A stretch of 64,000 nt of DNA. Source: Pelomonas sp. Root1237 (GTDB taxonomy: Bacteria > Pseudomonadota > Gammaproteobacteria > Burkholderiales > Burkholderiaceae_C). Positions 42,362 through 51,270 of the stretch are shown here, one piece after another. The stretch's first letter is position 1; each line of letters starts with the position of its first letter. Below the pieces are notes generated by a model. It was not told the DNA's origin and did not search any database. It was given only the letters and a program-made list of their open reading frames with translations. The translations under genes and the position numbers were made by a program. Location: assembly GCF_001425055.1 (NCBI RefSeq), contig NZ_LMDK01000001.1:695845-759844 (forward strand), written 5' to 3'.

Positions 42362-45300
42362 ATGACTGACCCCCAGCGCCGTAAATTCCTCCAGTATTCA
42401 GCCGCTCTTGGCGGAGCTGTTCCCTTGGCCGGTTGCGGTGGTGGAGGGGGAGAGGCCATGGCCGAGGCGACTGCGTCGGACGGAGCGACCGTCACTGCTT
42501 CGGTGATCAAGCTGCCCACGACCGCTCCTGCCCCCGCACCCGTTCCGGCTCCGCCCCCGGCTCCAGCTCCGGCCCCCGCACCTGTGGCCACTCCGACGCT
42601 CGGCCTGTTTACTGGCGCGATGCAGTTCAGCTTGGTCAGTACCAAGACGCAAGCCAAGGCGCCCTTCAGCCTGGGCTTCGCCTTCAAGCGCGGCGACATC
42701 CCGGCGGGCAGCACGGTGGGCTCTAGCCTGTCTGTGTTGCAGGTCACACCACGTACGACCTGGCCTGACGGCTCCCTGAAGTTCGCCCAGATCGCCGGCT
42801 TTGCCGACCTGACGGCCAACAGCTTGCTGACCGTGCGGCTGCGTCGCGTTGCAGCCAGCGCTGGCAGCGCTGCGCTGCTGACCGTTGCGGACCTGAAGAA
42901 AACTGGCATCACCGCCGAGGTTGGCGCCGGCAGCCTCGGCACGGCCAGCTTTGGCGCCGCCGACTGGGATGCGCCGCAGGCCACCTGGGTCAGTGGCGCG
43001 CAGATGTCGTCCTGGGTCTTCCGCAAGCCGGTGGGCAGTGACGCCCACCTGGTGGCCTGGCTGGAGGTGCGCCTGTTCGCTGGCGGCGCTGTCGAGGTGC
43101 TGCCCTGGATCGAGAACGGCTACCTGATGGTGGCGGGCCCGACCAGCAAGGCGGCGACCTACACCTTCAAGATCAATGGCACGCAGCGTTTCTCGGCCAC
43201 CATCGACCTGTCCCACCATTGCCGCACGGCGCTGATCAACGGCACGGCCCTGTCCTACTGGCTAGGCACCGACCCCGACGTGACGCCGCGCCATGACCTG
43301 GCCTATCTGCAGGCCACCGAGCAGGTGCCGACCTACAGCGCCCGCGTGGACGCCAATGGCGCCGTCGCCCAGTGGCTGGTGACCAGCTACACGCCGCTGG
43401 ACAAGGCCAATTTCACCTACGCAGGCGACTCCATGGCGGCCACCGGCTACCAGGAACCCATCGGCCTGCTGCCGATGCATGACGCGCTTTATCTGACCTG
43501 CGAAAGCAGCAACACCTATGCGGCCGTGGTGCGCAACGGCTTCGCGGCAGGTCGCTATCCGCTGTTCTATCGCGACGAGAAGACGCAGCGCCCGATCCGC
43601 TTTTCCCAGTACCCCAACCTGGTGTTGCACAAGGACAGCCGCGTCAGCGACCTCGGCAGTTCAACGCGCAGCCAGTTCACGCCCCAGCCTACCGGCACGC
43701 AGTCGCCGCGCTGGGACTGCGCCCACAGCCCGTCGGTGGGTTATATGGCCTATCTGGTCACGGGCCGCTGGTACTTCATGGAGCAGGTGCAGTTCGCCGC
43801 CACGCTGAACTACCTGAGCAAGGCCGACGAGCCCAATATGCGCCGTGGCTCGCAAGGCCTGGTGCAGTCCTGCTTCGGCGGCTGGCAGACCCGTTCCGCT
43901 GCGTGGCAGTGGCGCGCTCTGACGCAGGCGCTGAACGTGACGCCGGACGACGACACCACGCTGCGCCAGGAGTTCATCAACTGCGTGCAGTCCAACATCG
44001 AGAACTTCCACGCCGTCTACGTCGCCCAGCCCAACAACCCCTATGGCTGGATCCAGCCGGGCGAGGGCTACGAGAACATCATGCAGTTCGGTGCGGTCTG
44101 GCAGCAGGACTTCGTCACCGCCGCCTTCGGCTACTCGTTGTCCATGGGTCTGCCGGTACCGGCGGCCGTCGAAACCAAGCACGCGGCCTTCTTCCGCTGG
44201 AAGGCGCGCAGCGCCGTCATGCGCCTGGGGCCGGCCACCGGCTTCTGGTACGTGAATGCGGCCGTGTACACCATGAGCATCTCGCCTGTTGCGGTGCCCG
44301 ACTTCCAGACCGGCAAGGGACCCTGGTATCCCAACGATGCGGCCGTCTACCTGGCCAGCTATGCCAGCCTACCGGCCTGGTTCGGCGCCGTTGAAGGCAA
44401 GCTGGCGGGCGAGATCATGCCGGGCGATCGCGCGGCCTGGGGCAACCTGACGACGGCCATGGCCTATGCAGTCAGGCATGGCGTCGACGGCGCCGCCACC
44501 GCCTACCAGCGCCTCATTTCGGCCAGCAACTATCCGGCGCTGCGAGATGCCTTCAACAGCGCGCCGGTCTGGTCGGTGGCGCCGGCGCGGGTCATTCCAA
44601 CCTGGCTGGCCAGCAAGCCCTTGAACACCTGGTTCGAGATCCCCGGCACGGCTGGCGCCGGCGGCGCGGCAGTCGATGCCTACAGCGGCATCGCCATCAA
44701 CGACCGCACCAGCGAAATCATCATCGCGGCGGCCGGTGGCCATACCGATTCCTATGACAACCGGGTCGTCTCCATCAGCCTCGCGTCGGACGCGCCGACC
44801 TGGAAGGTGCGCTTGGCGGCCAGCAAGAGCTACGCGCAGAATGTTGCCCACTACACCGATGGCATGCCGTCGTCGCGCCATATCTACAGCACGGCTCATT
44901 TCATTCCGCAGATCAACCGCCTGATGCTGTTCGGTGCGCGCGGTGTGTACGGTTCATCCTGGGACTTTGCCAAGGTCGACGCCTTCAACCTCGACACCAA
45001 CACCTGGGACAAGGCCGGCACCTGGGCCGACATGCCCTCGGGCTATTACGGTGCTGCGCAGATCCGCGCGACCGGCGAGGTTGTCAGCACCGGCCTGAAA
45101 AAGTGGTCGCCCGTCGATAAGAAGTGGACGGACCTCGTCACCAACCCCGTGGGTGACGCGGTGCGCTGGCCCATCGCCTTCGATGCGCGACGCAACCAGA
45201 TGTTCTGCCTGCAATGGGGCGACGGCCAGGGCTTCGACCCGCAACGCATGGTGGCCAGCCGCGTTCCGCTGGGCAGCGGCCAGCAGATCGCCGTCACATT

Positions 45301-45613
45301 CAACGCCAGCAGCGCGCTGACGCAATGGCAGAACGAAAAGCCGAGCTATGCGGCGATGGACTATGACCCGGACAGTGACCGCTTCCTGTTCTACAGCGGC
45401 CAGGGCGAAGCGGCGGGCCGTGTCTACGTCGTCACGCCCAATGACAGCAATGTCTGGGACATGAGCCTGCTCAATGGTGGCAGCCAGAAGATCGCGCCCA
45501 CCCCCGACAACGGCAGCGGCCTGCAGAACCGCATGCGCTACGTGCCGGCTCTGCGTGGCTTCGTGCTGCTGACGCGTGGCAGCGCCAACCTCTACTTCCT
45601 GCGCACGGCCTGA
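42362..45613 (+). CDS. Large Tat-exported lipoprotein with C-terminal Kelch/galactose-oxidase-like region
   Basis: A 1083-residue protein not assigned to a family. The N-terminus has a twin-arginine motif (RRKFLQYS) and lipobox-like PLAGC, then a Gly run and a Pro/Ala-rich linker (residues ~50-77). Residues ~80-300 look beta-rich; ~350-700 include many Trp/Gly motifs (GGWQTRSAAWQWRAL, NPYGWIQPGEGYENIMQF) like an alpha/alpha-barrel of polysaccharide-active enzymes; ~730-1083 have repeated beta strands with YSGIAINDRTSEII and INRLMLFGARG, suggesting a Kelch-type propeller. A role in surface polysaccharide binding or breakdown is a guess. A structured repeat begins six bases after the stop. Confidence 0.7.
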   Translation: MTDPQRRKFLQYSAALGGAVPLAGCGGGGGEAMAEATASDGATVTASVIKLPTTAPAPAPVPAPPPAPAPAPAPVATPTLGLFTGAMQFSLVSTKTQAKAPFSLGFAFKRGDIPAGSTVGSSLSVLQVTPRTTWPDGSLKFAQIAGFADLTANSLLTVRLRRVAASAGSAALLTVADLKKTGITAEVGAGSLGTASFGAADWDAPQATWVSGAQMSSWVFRKPVGSDAHLVAWLEVRLFAGGAVEVLPWIENGYLMVAGPTSKAATYTFKINGTQRFSATIDLSHHCRTALINGTALSYWLGTDPDVTPRHDLAYLQATEQVPTYSARVDANGAVAQWLVTSYTPLDKANFTYAGDSMAATGYQEPIGLLPMHDALYLTCESSNTYAAVVRNGFAAGRYPLFYRDEKTQRPIRFSQYPNLVLHKDSRVSDLGSSTRSQFTPQPTGTQSPRWDCAHSPSVGYMAYLVTGRWYFMEQVQFAATLNYLSKADEPNMRRGSQGLVQSCFGGWQTRSAAWQWRALTQALNVTPDDDTTLRQEFINCVQSNIENFHAVYVAQPNNPYGWIQPGEGYENIMQFGAVWQQDFVTAAFGYSLSMGLPVPAAVETKHAAFFRWKARSAVMRLGPATGFWYVNAAVYTMSISPVAVPDFQTGKGPWYPNDAAVYLASYASLPAWFGAVEGKLAGEIMPGDRAAWGNLTTAMAYAVRHGVDGAATAYQRLISASNYPALRDAFNSAPVWSVAPARVIPTWLASKPLNTWFEIPGTAGAGGAAVDAYSGIAINDRTSEIIIAAAGGHTDSYDNRVVSISLASDAPTWKVRLAASKSYAQNVAHYTDGMPSSRHIYSTAHFIPQINRLMLFGARGVYGSSWDFAKVDAFNLDTNTWDKAGTWADMPSGYYGAAQIRATGEVVSTGLKKWSPVDKKWTDLVTNPVGDAVRWPIAFDARRNQMFCLQWGDGQGFDPQRMVASRVPLGSGQQIAVTFNASSALTQWQNEKPSYAAMDYDPDSDRFLFYSGQGEAAGRVYVVTPNDSNVWDMSLLNGGSQKIAPTPDNGSGLQNRMRYVPALRGFVLLTRGSANLYFLRTA

Positions 45614-45618
45614 CATGC

Positions 45619-45835
45619 AGCCCCTCGTCCGGCCGCACACCGCTGAACGCGGTGCGACCGACCGGTCTTGCAGACCGCGCTGCGGCAGTGCCGCAGCCCT
45701 TCGGCAGGCACATGGCGCCCACTGGGCGCCATGTGTCCGGCCTCAGCCCCCGGGGGGCGGCGATGCTTGCGGCATCGAACCGCAAGCACATCGCCAGCGC
45801 GGGCCGGCTCGGGAGCGGCCCAGCGCTCGGCCCGC
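45619..45835. repeat. Structured interspersed repeat, copy 2 (pairs with 21906-22126)
   Basis: A ~217-bp noncoding element with the same six-hairpin order as copy 1: 45638-45654 (loop TGAAC), 45663-45677 (loop TGC), 45679-45697 (loop CAGTG), 45709-45735 (12-bp stem CACATGGCGCCC, loop ACT), 45759-45795 and 45799-45835. Stems 1, 3 and 4 differ in sequence from copy 1 but are fully paired. It fills most of the 298-bp gap between the Tat lipoprotein and the dehalogenase-type gene. Confidence 0.85.
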
Positions 45836-45911
45836 AAGATGTTGACCCCGTCGGCTGCGGCACCGGCACTGCGCCGCGGACAACTGAAGGTGGCGGCAGA
45901 ATCGGTCCACG

Positions 45912-46802
45912 ATGTGGGCCGACTTCCAACCGCTAACCGTTCAGCGCGACGGCGTCACGCTGTTCGCCCGCCAGGGCGGCCCGTCGGCATCCGGCAGACC
46001 GCCCTTGCTGCTTTTGCACGGCCACCCGCAGACCATGGCGATGTGGCACCGGGTTGCGCCCACCTTGGCGAAGACGCGACGCGTCGTGCTGATGGACCTG
46101 CGCGGCTATGGCGACAGCGACCGCCCACCGGCCGGTGAGGGCAGCGCGGCCTATGCCAAGCGAGAAATGGCGCGGGATGCCATCGCGCTGATGCAGTCCC
46201 TGGGCCATGAGCGCTTCGCCGTGCTCGCCCATGACCGCGGCGCGCGCGTGGCCCACCGGCTGGCGCTGGACCACCCCCAGGCTGTGACAAGACTGATGCT
46301 GCTGGACATCGCGCCCACGCTGGCCATGTACGAGGGCACGACCGAGCCTTTTGCGCGTGCCTACTGGCACTGGTTCTTCCTGATCCAACCGGCGCCGCTG
46401 CCGGAGCGCCTGATCGAGGCTGATCCGATCGCCTATCTGCGCGACGGCATGGGCCGGCGCGGCAGCGGCTTCTTCGACAAGCGGGCCTGGGCGGAATACG
46501 AGCGCTGTATGGTGCGACCGGGTTCGGCCGCGGGCGTCTGCGCCGACTACCGTGCCAGCGCCGGCATCGACCTCGAACACGACCGTGCCGACCGCGCCGC
46601 GGGCCGGCGTGTGATTCCGCCGCTGCGTGTGCTGTGGGGCGCCAATGGCGTGGTGGGGCGTTGCTTTGACCCGCTCAAGCTCTGGCAGGCGGCGGCCGAA
46701 CACGTCAGCGGCCGCGCCGTCGACAGCGGCCATTACATCGCCGAAGAAGTGCCCGAGGTGGTGCTGGGCGAGGCGCAAGCTTTTTTCAACGACGAGCAGT
46801 GA
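45912..46802 (+). CDS. Alpha/beta hydrolase, haloacetate (fluoroacetate) dehalogenase type
   Basis: A 296-residue alpha/beta hydrolase. The nucleophile is aspartate, not serine: Asp108 in [18 protein letters not shown], as in fluoroacetate dehalogenases, followed by Arg109 and Arg112, which bind the carboxylate. Asp132 (LLDIAP), the halide-pocket pair His153/Trp154 in [15 protein letters not shown] and the catalytic His in SGHYIAEE are all present. It should hydrolyse haloacetate to glycolate; whether fluoride or chloride is preferred is unknown. Epoxide hydrolase is less likely because the YWHW pocket motif is specific. The stop overlaps the start of a dehydrogenase remnant. Confidence 0.86.
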   Translation: MWADFQPLTVQRDGVTLFARQGGPSASGRPPLLLLHGHPQTMAMWHRVAPTLAKTRRVVLMDLRGYGDSDRPPAGEGSAAYAKREMARDAIALMQSLGHERFAVLAHDRGARVAHRLALDHPQAVTRLMLLDIAPTLAMYEGTTEPFARAYWHWFFLIQPAPLPERLIEADPIAYLRDGMGRRGSGFFDKRAWAEYERCMVRPGSAAGVCADYRASAGIDLEHDRADRAAGRRVIPPLRVLWGANGVVGRCFDPLKLWQAAAEHVSGRAVDSGHYIAEEVPEVVLGEAQAFFNDEQ

Positions 46803-46858
46803 CGCAGAACATCGCCGTGATCGCTGGCGACGGCATCGGCCGAGAAGCCATGCCAGCG
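46799..46858 (+). pseudogene. 5' remnant of an isocitrate/tartrate-dehydrogenase-family gene
   Basis: Twenty codons starting with GTG (overlapping the dehalogenase stop as GTGA) read [20 protein letters not shown], the hallmark N-terminus of the isocitrate/isopropylmalate/tartrate dehydrogenase family (IAVIPGDGIG..). After that the similarity stops, and the frame continues in phase into metH. This is the scar of a deleted second gene of the dehalogenase operon. Confidence 0.7.
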
Positions 46859-46891
46859 GTTCGTGCGTCCGGAGCCTGCGAAAATGGCGGC

Positions 46892-47944
46892 ATGAAGTCC
46901 ATTGCTTACACCCGCGCCCAGGGCCTGCCCGCCCTGCTCCAGCAACGCATCGCCGTGCTCGACGGTGCGATGGGCACCATGATCCAGCGCTACAAGCTGG
47001 TCGAGGCCGATTACCGCGGCGAGCGTTTCAAGGACCACCACAAGGACCTGAAGGGCAACAACGAGATGCTGATGTTCACGCGGCCCGACGTGCTCAGCGA
47101 GATCCACGAGCAATACCTCGCCGCCGGCGCCGACCTGATCGAGACCAACACCTTCGGCGCGACCTCGGTCGCCCAGGAGGACTACGACCTCGCCGGCCTG
47201 GCCTACGAGATGAACGTCGAGGCCGCCAAGCTGGCCCGCGCGGCCTGCGACAAGTACTCGACGCCCGACAAGCCGCGCTATGTGGCAGGCGCCCTGGGCC
47301 CCACGCCCCGCACCGCGTCGATCAGCCCCGATGTCAACGACCCGGGCGCACGCAACGTCGACTTCGACACCCTGCGGGCCGCCTACTACGAGCAGGCCAA
47401 GGGGCTGCTGGAAGGCGGATGCGACCTCTTCCTGGTCGAGACCATCTTCGACACGCTCAATGCCAAGGCCGCCATCTTTGCGCTGGACGAGCTGATGGAA
47501 GACACCGGCGAGCGCCTGCCCGTCATCATCTCCGGCACGGTGACCGACGCCTCCGGCCGCATCCTGTCCGGCCAGACGGTGACCGCCTTCTGGCACTCGG
47601 TGCGCCACGCCCGGCCCATCGCCATCGGCCTGAATTGCGCCCTGGGTGCGACGCTGATGCGGCCCTACATCGAGGAGCTGTCCAAGGTGGCGGGCGACGT
47701 GGCGGTGAGCTGCTACCCCAACGCCGGCCTGCCCAACCCAATGAGCGACACCGGCTTCGACGAGACGCCGGACGTGACCGCGCGGCTCGTGGGCGAGTTC
47801 GCCAAGGCCGGCTTCCTGAATATCGCCGGCGGCTGCTGCGGCACCACGCCCGACCACATCGCGGCGATTGCCAAGGCCGTGTCGGCCTACAAGCCGCGCG
47901 TCAGCGGCGAGAAGTTCTTCAGCCAGATGCTGGCGGCGGCCTGA
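46892..47944 (+). CDS. metH: Methionine synthase, homocysteine-binding N-terminal module (split MetH)
   Basis: A 350-residue protein equal to the first domain of cobalamin-dependent methionine synthase: a homocysteine S-methyltransferase barrel with [14 protein letters not shown] at the start, zinc-ligand cysteines in GLNCALGA and [11 protein letters not shown], and [13 protein letters not shown]. The folate, cobalamin and activation domains are missing; in related bacteria they are encoded as a separate second gene. No such partner lies in the window after it. The ATG at 46892 is chosen because the upstream in-phase codons belong to a dehydrogenase remnant. Confidence 0.92.
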   Translation: MKSIAYTRAQGLPALLQQRIAVLDGAMGTMIQRYKLVEADYRGERFKDHHKDLKGNNEMLMFTRPDVLSEIHEQYLAAGADLIETNTFGATSVAQEDYDLAGLAYEMNVEAAKLARAACDKYSTPDKPRYVAGALGPTPRTASISPDVNDPGARNVDFDTLRAAYYEQAKGLLEGGCDLFLVETIFDTLNAKAAIFALDELMEDTGERLPVIISGTVTDASGRILSGQTVTAFWHSVRHARPIAIGLNCALGATLMRPYIEELSKVAGDVAVSCYPNAGLPNPMSDTGFDETPDVTARLVGEFAKAGFLNIAGGCCGTTPDHIAAIAKAVSAYKPRVSGEKFFSQMLAAA

Positions 47945-47947
47945 GCC

Positions 47948-49096
47948 TCAGGAGGCGCGGTTCGGCGCGCTTGCTGGCTTGGCGCTGCGCCGCGGGCTCT
48001 CGCTGAATTCCGCCGGCGGCTTCATCAGCGCCGGGTCGGGCTCACCCCGCTTGATCTTCTCCAGCCGGTAGTTCTGTTCGCCCACCCGCGGGTCGGCGTC
48101 GCGGCTCTGCACGGTCAGCATTAGCTCGGGGCTGCGCCAGACCTCGCGCGTGCTGACGATGGGCTTCTCGTTGCCGATCTTGCCGGCCTCGATGGTCCAA
48201 CTGGTGCGCTCGCCGGTGACCTTGAGACCGTCGATCTCCTTGGGCGCCAGTGCCGTCGTCGTGCCGCCTTCGCGCGGCAGCATGGGGCCAGGCAGCAGCA
48301 GCGGCATGGGCGGCACCGGCGGCGTGGGCACCATCAGCGGTGTGGGTGGGGCGGGCATGGCAGGCGGCGCGGGCATTTCGCTGGCGCGGATGACGCGCAG
48401 CTCACGGCGACGCTCGACGGCGCTGGCACCCGGTGCGGGTGTTGTCATCAGCTCCTGCTCGATGACGATGCCCGGCTCACCGGCCATCGCCCGGGCGCGC
48501 ACGCGCTCCGCATCCACGCTGCGCGCCCGCTCGGCGACCCGACCTCCCCATTCCTTCCAGCGCGCCGCCTGTTCCTTCATGCGCTCGCCCCAGTCCTGCA
48601 TCGAAGCTTCCCAGGCGGCATGGGCCGCCGCGTCGGCGCCAGGCGCCCAGGCCGCGTTGCTGCGCAGTCGCTGCACGCGTTTCTGGTCGGGGTAGACGAC
48701 CCAGCTCTCCTTGGCCACCGGGTCGTTCAGGTAGATGGCCTTGGGGCCGCCTTCGCGCTGCACCTCGCGGCGAGTGCGGCCCTCGCCGTCGCGGCAGAGC
48801 TGGCTTTGCTGCTTGCGCACGATGCGGTTGCCGTCACCCAGCGTCTGTACGTTCTCGTGCACGGCGGTGGCGCAGTAGGGCGCGCCCCTGACGACGCGCT
48901 CGCTCTCCAGCTCGCGGCCGGCGAAGCTCAAGGCCTGGTCGCCCAAAGCGATGCGCACGGGCATGTCAGACAGGGCGATCTGCACGCTGCGCTCGATATC
49001 CCGTTCGAAATCGCGCTCGATCAGGCGGTCGGCCTCCAGCGCGGTGGCCGAGGCCGCCAGGGCCAACAGCGCCAGGCCGGTGATGGGTTTCTTCAT
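47948..49096 (-). CDS. Exported hypothetical protein, third gene of ECF sigma operon
   Basis: A 382-residue protein of unknown family. Signal peptide MKKPITGLALLALAASATA. The mature protein has a beta-rich first part with a Cys pair (APYCATAV, SQLCRDGEG), a charged helical stretch (MQDWGERMKEQAARWKEWGGR), a Pro/Met-rich linker (residues ~250-285) and a final beta domain (TGERTSWTIEAGKIG, STREVWRSPELMLTV). It lies 19 bp after the anti-sigma-like gene and probably is a regulon member or an envelope sensor for that system. ATG 49096 preferred over 49114. Confidence 0.7.
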   Translation of the reverse strand: MKKPITGLALLALAASATALEADRLIERDFERDIERSVQIALSDMPVRIALGDQALSFAGRELESERVVRGAPYCATAVHENVQTLGDGNRIVRKQQSQLCRDGEGRTRREVQREGGPKAIYLNDPVAKESWVVYPDQKRVQRLRSNAAWAPGADAAAHAAWEASMQDWGERMKEQAARWKEWGGRVAERARSVDAERVRARAMAGEPGIVIEQELMTTPAPGASAVERRRELRVIRASEMPAPPAMPAPPTPLMVPTPPVPPMPLLLPGPMLPREGGTTTALAPKEIDGLKVTGERTSWTIEAGKIGNEKPIVSTREVWRSPELMLTVQSRDADPRVGEQNYRLEKIKRGEPDPALMKPPAEFSESPRRSAKPASAPNRAS

Positions 49097-49115
49097 GTCG
49101 TTCTCCGTCGTCAAG

Positions 49116-49625
49116 TCAATTCAGGATGCGCACGGCCAGCACCTGGCCGCTCGGGTTCAGCATCAGTTCGGCGCGCACCGTTTCGTCGGCGCGTGCGGCG
49201 TCAAAGGGCAGGCCCAGCAGCGCCAGGCGCTCGCGCGGCAGTTCGGTGGGCTGCAGCCACACGGCGGCGCTGCGCTCGGCCGTCAGCGCGGCCTGGAACT
49301 CGCGCTCGGACACCAGCGGGATGAAGCCGCTGCCGGCCGTGGCGGCCTGGGCGGTCTGGCTGCCCGGCGGGTCGAGCAAAAGCATGGCGCTCAACAGCAC
49401 GGCGGCCGTGGCGCCGAGCGCGCCGCTGCCCCAGGCGAGACGGCGCAGCCAGCGCGGCTCATGGGCTTCGGCCCTTTCAGCCGCCATGCGGCGCACGCGC
49501 AGCAGGTGCTGCTGCTCGGCCAAGCAGGCAAGTACGGCGGCGTCCTGTTCCGCGCCGGGTTGCAGCTTGGAAAAGTCCGCGCGGGCTGGCAGCAGCCAGG
49601 CTGGCGTGTCGTTGTCGATGCTCAT
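49116..49625 (-). CDS. Putative anti-sigma factor, single-pass membrane protein
   Basis: A 169-residue protein directly after the sigma factor gene, with start and stop overlapping (ATGA). The N-terminal ~55 residues are cytoplasmic-type and charged, followed by one membrane helix (WGSGALGATAAVLLSAMLLL) and a ~90-residue periplasmic part. The layout is that of ECF anti-sigma factors, but the N-terminal zinc motif (HxxxCxxC) is absent. Assigned by position and topology; function is inferred. Confidence 0.65.
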   Translation of the reverse strand: MSIDNDTPAWLLPARADFSKLQPGAEQDAAVLACLAEQQHLLRVRRMAAERAEAHEPRWLRRLAWGSGALGATAAVLLSAMLLLDPPGSQTAQAATAGSGFIPLVSEREFQAALTAERSAAVWLQPTELPRERLALLGLPFDAARADETVRAELMLNPSGQVLAVRILN

Positions 49626-50233
49626 GGTCGTTCTCCCACGGCCAGCAGGTCGGCCAGCCGCTGGCGGGCGCGGTGCAGGCGGGTGCGCAGCGCGTCGACG
49701 CTGACGCCGGCAATCGCCGCGGCGTCGTCGTAGCTGCGCTCCTGCAGGTCCACCAGCACGATGGCCTCGCGCTGCGGCCAGCTCAGCCGGCGGATGGCGG
49801 CCCAGAGGCCATCCTGCTGCTGGTTTTGATTCAAACGCGTGTCGCTGCTCGGCATGAGCTCGGCGGTGTCGTCGGTGTCGAGCGAGTCGTCCAGCGGCAC
49901 GTGGCGGCGTGCGTCGCGCCACTGGGTCAGCAATTGGTGCCTGGCCATGCCGGCGAGGTAGGCGCCGAGCGAGCCGCGGCCGGGCTGGTAAGCCTGCGGG
50001 CCGCGCAGCAGCTGGGCAAAAGCCTCCTGCACGGCGTCCAGCGCGGTGGCCTCGTCGCCGGCCAGGGCCAGCGCGTAGCGATACACCGAGCCGCTCTCGC
50101 GCCGGTAGAGCAGGGCCAGCGCATCGGCATCGCCATTGGCCACGCGGGCCATCAGGGCGGCCTCGTCCCCTGACGCCGAAGCGGCCGGCGCGACAAAGCC
50201 GAGGCGGGTCAGCCAGCTCATTCCGGGCAGCAT
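49622..50233 (-). CDS. ECF-type RNA polymerase sigma factor
   Basis: A 203-residue group 4 sigma factor: region 2 (ALLYRRESGSVYRYALALAGDEATALDAVQEAF, seen as RRESGSVYRYAL and AVQEAFAQLL) and region 4 (SWPQREAIVLVDLQERSYDDAAAIAGVS as parts WPQREAIVLVDLQ and VSVDALRTRLHRARQRL). The linker has a Gln/Asn-rich stretch (RLNQNQQQDG). Coupled with the anti-sigma-like gene and an exported protein gene, it likely controls an envelope response. The signal is unknown. Start ATG 50233 is tentative (50221 also possible). Confidence 0.9.
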   Translation of the reverse strand: MLPGMSWLTRLGFVAPAASASGDEAALMARVANGDADALALLYRRESGSVYRYALALAGDEATALDAVQEAFAQLLRGPQAYQPGRGSLGAYLAGMARHQLLTQWRDARRHVPLDDSLDTDDTAELMPSSDTRLNQNQQQDGLWAAIRRLSWPQREAIVLVDLQERSYDDAAAIAGVSVDALRTRLHRARQRLADLLAVGERP

Positions 50234-50372
50234 GGTGTGAGGGCCTGCGGGGTTTGCATGCCTCTATTGAGCGTGGGCAGGCCCTTTCGTTACTCCGGAC
50301 AAACCCGCCGTCACTTTCAGCACAGGCCCGGCGCGGCATGATGCTGCGCACCGAAAAAAGGAGAACGCCGCG

Positions 50373-50786
50373 ATGCTGAAGCTGCAAGGCATTGACCACC
50401 TCGTGCTGCGTGTCATCGACCTGGACACGATGGTGCGCTTCTACGTCGACACGCTGGGCTGCTCGATCGAGCGCCGCCAGGACGAGATCGGCCTGGTGCA
50501 ACTGCGTGCCGGCCACTCGCTGATCGACCTCGTGCCGGTGGACGGCAAGCTCGGCCGCATGGGTGGCGCAGCGCCCGGCGCCGAGGGTCGCAACATGGAC
50601 CACTTCTGCCTGCGCGTCGAACCCTTCGACGCGGCAGCCATCCGTGCCCACCTGGTTTCTCACGGTGTCGAAGCCGGCAAGACCGAGAGCCGCTACGGCG
50701 CCGAAGGCGAGGGGCCGTCCATCTATCTGAGCGACCCCGAAGGCAATGTCGTCGAACTCAAGGGCCCGCCCGGGAGCATCACATGA
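50373..50786 (+). CDS. VOC family protein (glyoxalase/dioxygenase superfamily)
   Basis: A 137-residue single-domain vicinal oxygen chelate protein. Two beta-alpha-beta-beta-beta repeats are visible: GIDHLVLRVIDLDTMVRFYVDTLG (first metal His) and MDHFCLRVEPFD (second His), with the C-terminal YLSDPEGNVVELKG carrying the Glu ligand. The reaction is unknown. It overlaps the following membrane protein gene by 4 bp (ATGA), so the two are co-translated. Confidence 0.88.
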   Translation: MLKLQGIDHLVLRVIDLDTMVRFYVDTLGCSIERRQDEIGLVQLRAGHSLIDLVPVDGKLGRMGGAAPGAEGRNMDHFCLRVEPFDAAAIRAHLVSHGVEAGKTESRYGAEGEGPSIYLSDPEGNVVELKGPPGSIT

Positions 50787-51244
50787 GCATGAAACCACTG
50801 ACCCGCGCCATCTTCTGGGGCGGCCTGCTGGCCGGCACCGGCGACCTGATCTTTGCGCTGAGCTACTACGGCATGAAGCTGCGCGTTTTCCAGGGCGTCG
50901 CCGCCGGCCTTATCGGCCGCGAGGCGGCCTTTGGCGGCGGGCCGGAGACCTTTGCGCTGGGCGTGGCGCTGCACTACGGCATCGCATGGATCTGGGCCGC
51001 CATCTTCTGCGTGGTGGCGCTGCGCCTGCCCGTCCTGCTGCGCAATGCGACCGCCGCCGGCCTGGCCTACGGCTTTGTCGTCTACTTCGGCATGAACAAC
51101 GTCGTGCTGCCGCTGTCGGCCCTGCACACGCCGTTCTGGCCGCCCAAGCTGGATGCGGCGGCGATTGCGGCGCATTGCTTCGTGTTCGGGTTGCCCATCG
51201 CGCTGGCGGCGCGGCGTTGTCTGCTGGGCCCGCCAGTGCGTTGA
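50783..51244 (+). CDS. Conserved hypothetical membrane protein
   Basis: A 153-residue protein with about four membrane helices (AIFWGGLLAGTGDLIFALSY, LHYGIAWIWAAIFCVVAL, AAGLAYGFVVYFGMNNVVL, AAIAAHCFVFGLPIALAA). It resembles small uncharacterised inner-membrane proteins of the YagU/DUF1440 kind, but I cannot confirm the family. It overlaps the upstream VOC gene by 4 bp and precedes a methionine aminotransferase gene by 26 bp. Confidence 0.75.
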   Translation: MSMKPLTRAIFWGGLLAGTGDLIFALSYYGMKLRVFQGVAAGLIGREAAFGGGPETFALGVALHYGIAWIWAAIFCVVALRLPVLLRNATAAGLAYGFVVYFGMNNVVLPLSALHTPFWPPKLDAAAIAAHCFVFGLPIALAARRCLLGPPVR

Positions 51245-51270
51245 AACCTGGCGCCGGCAGAATTGCCGCC

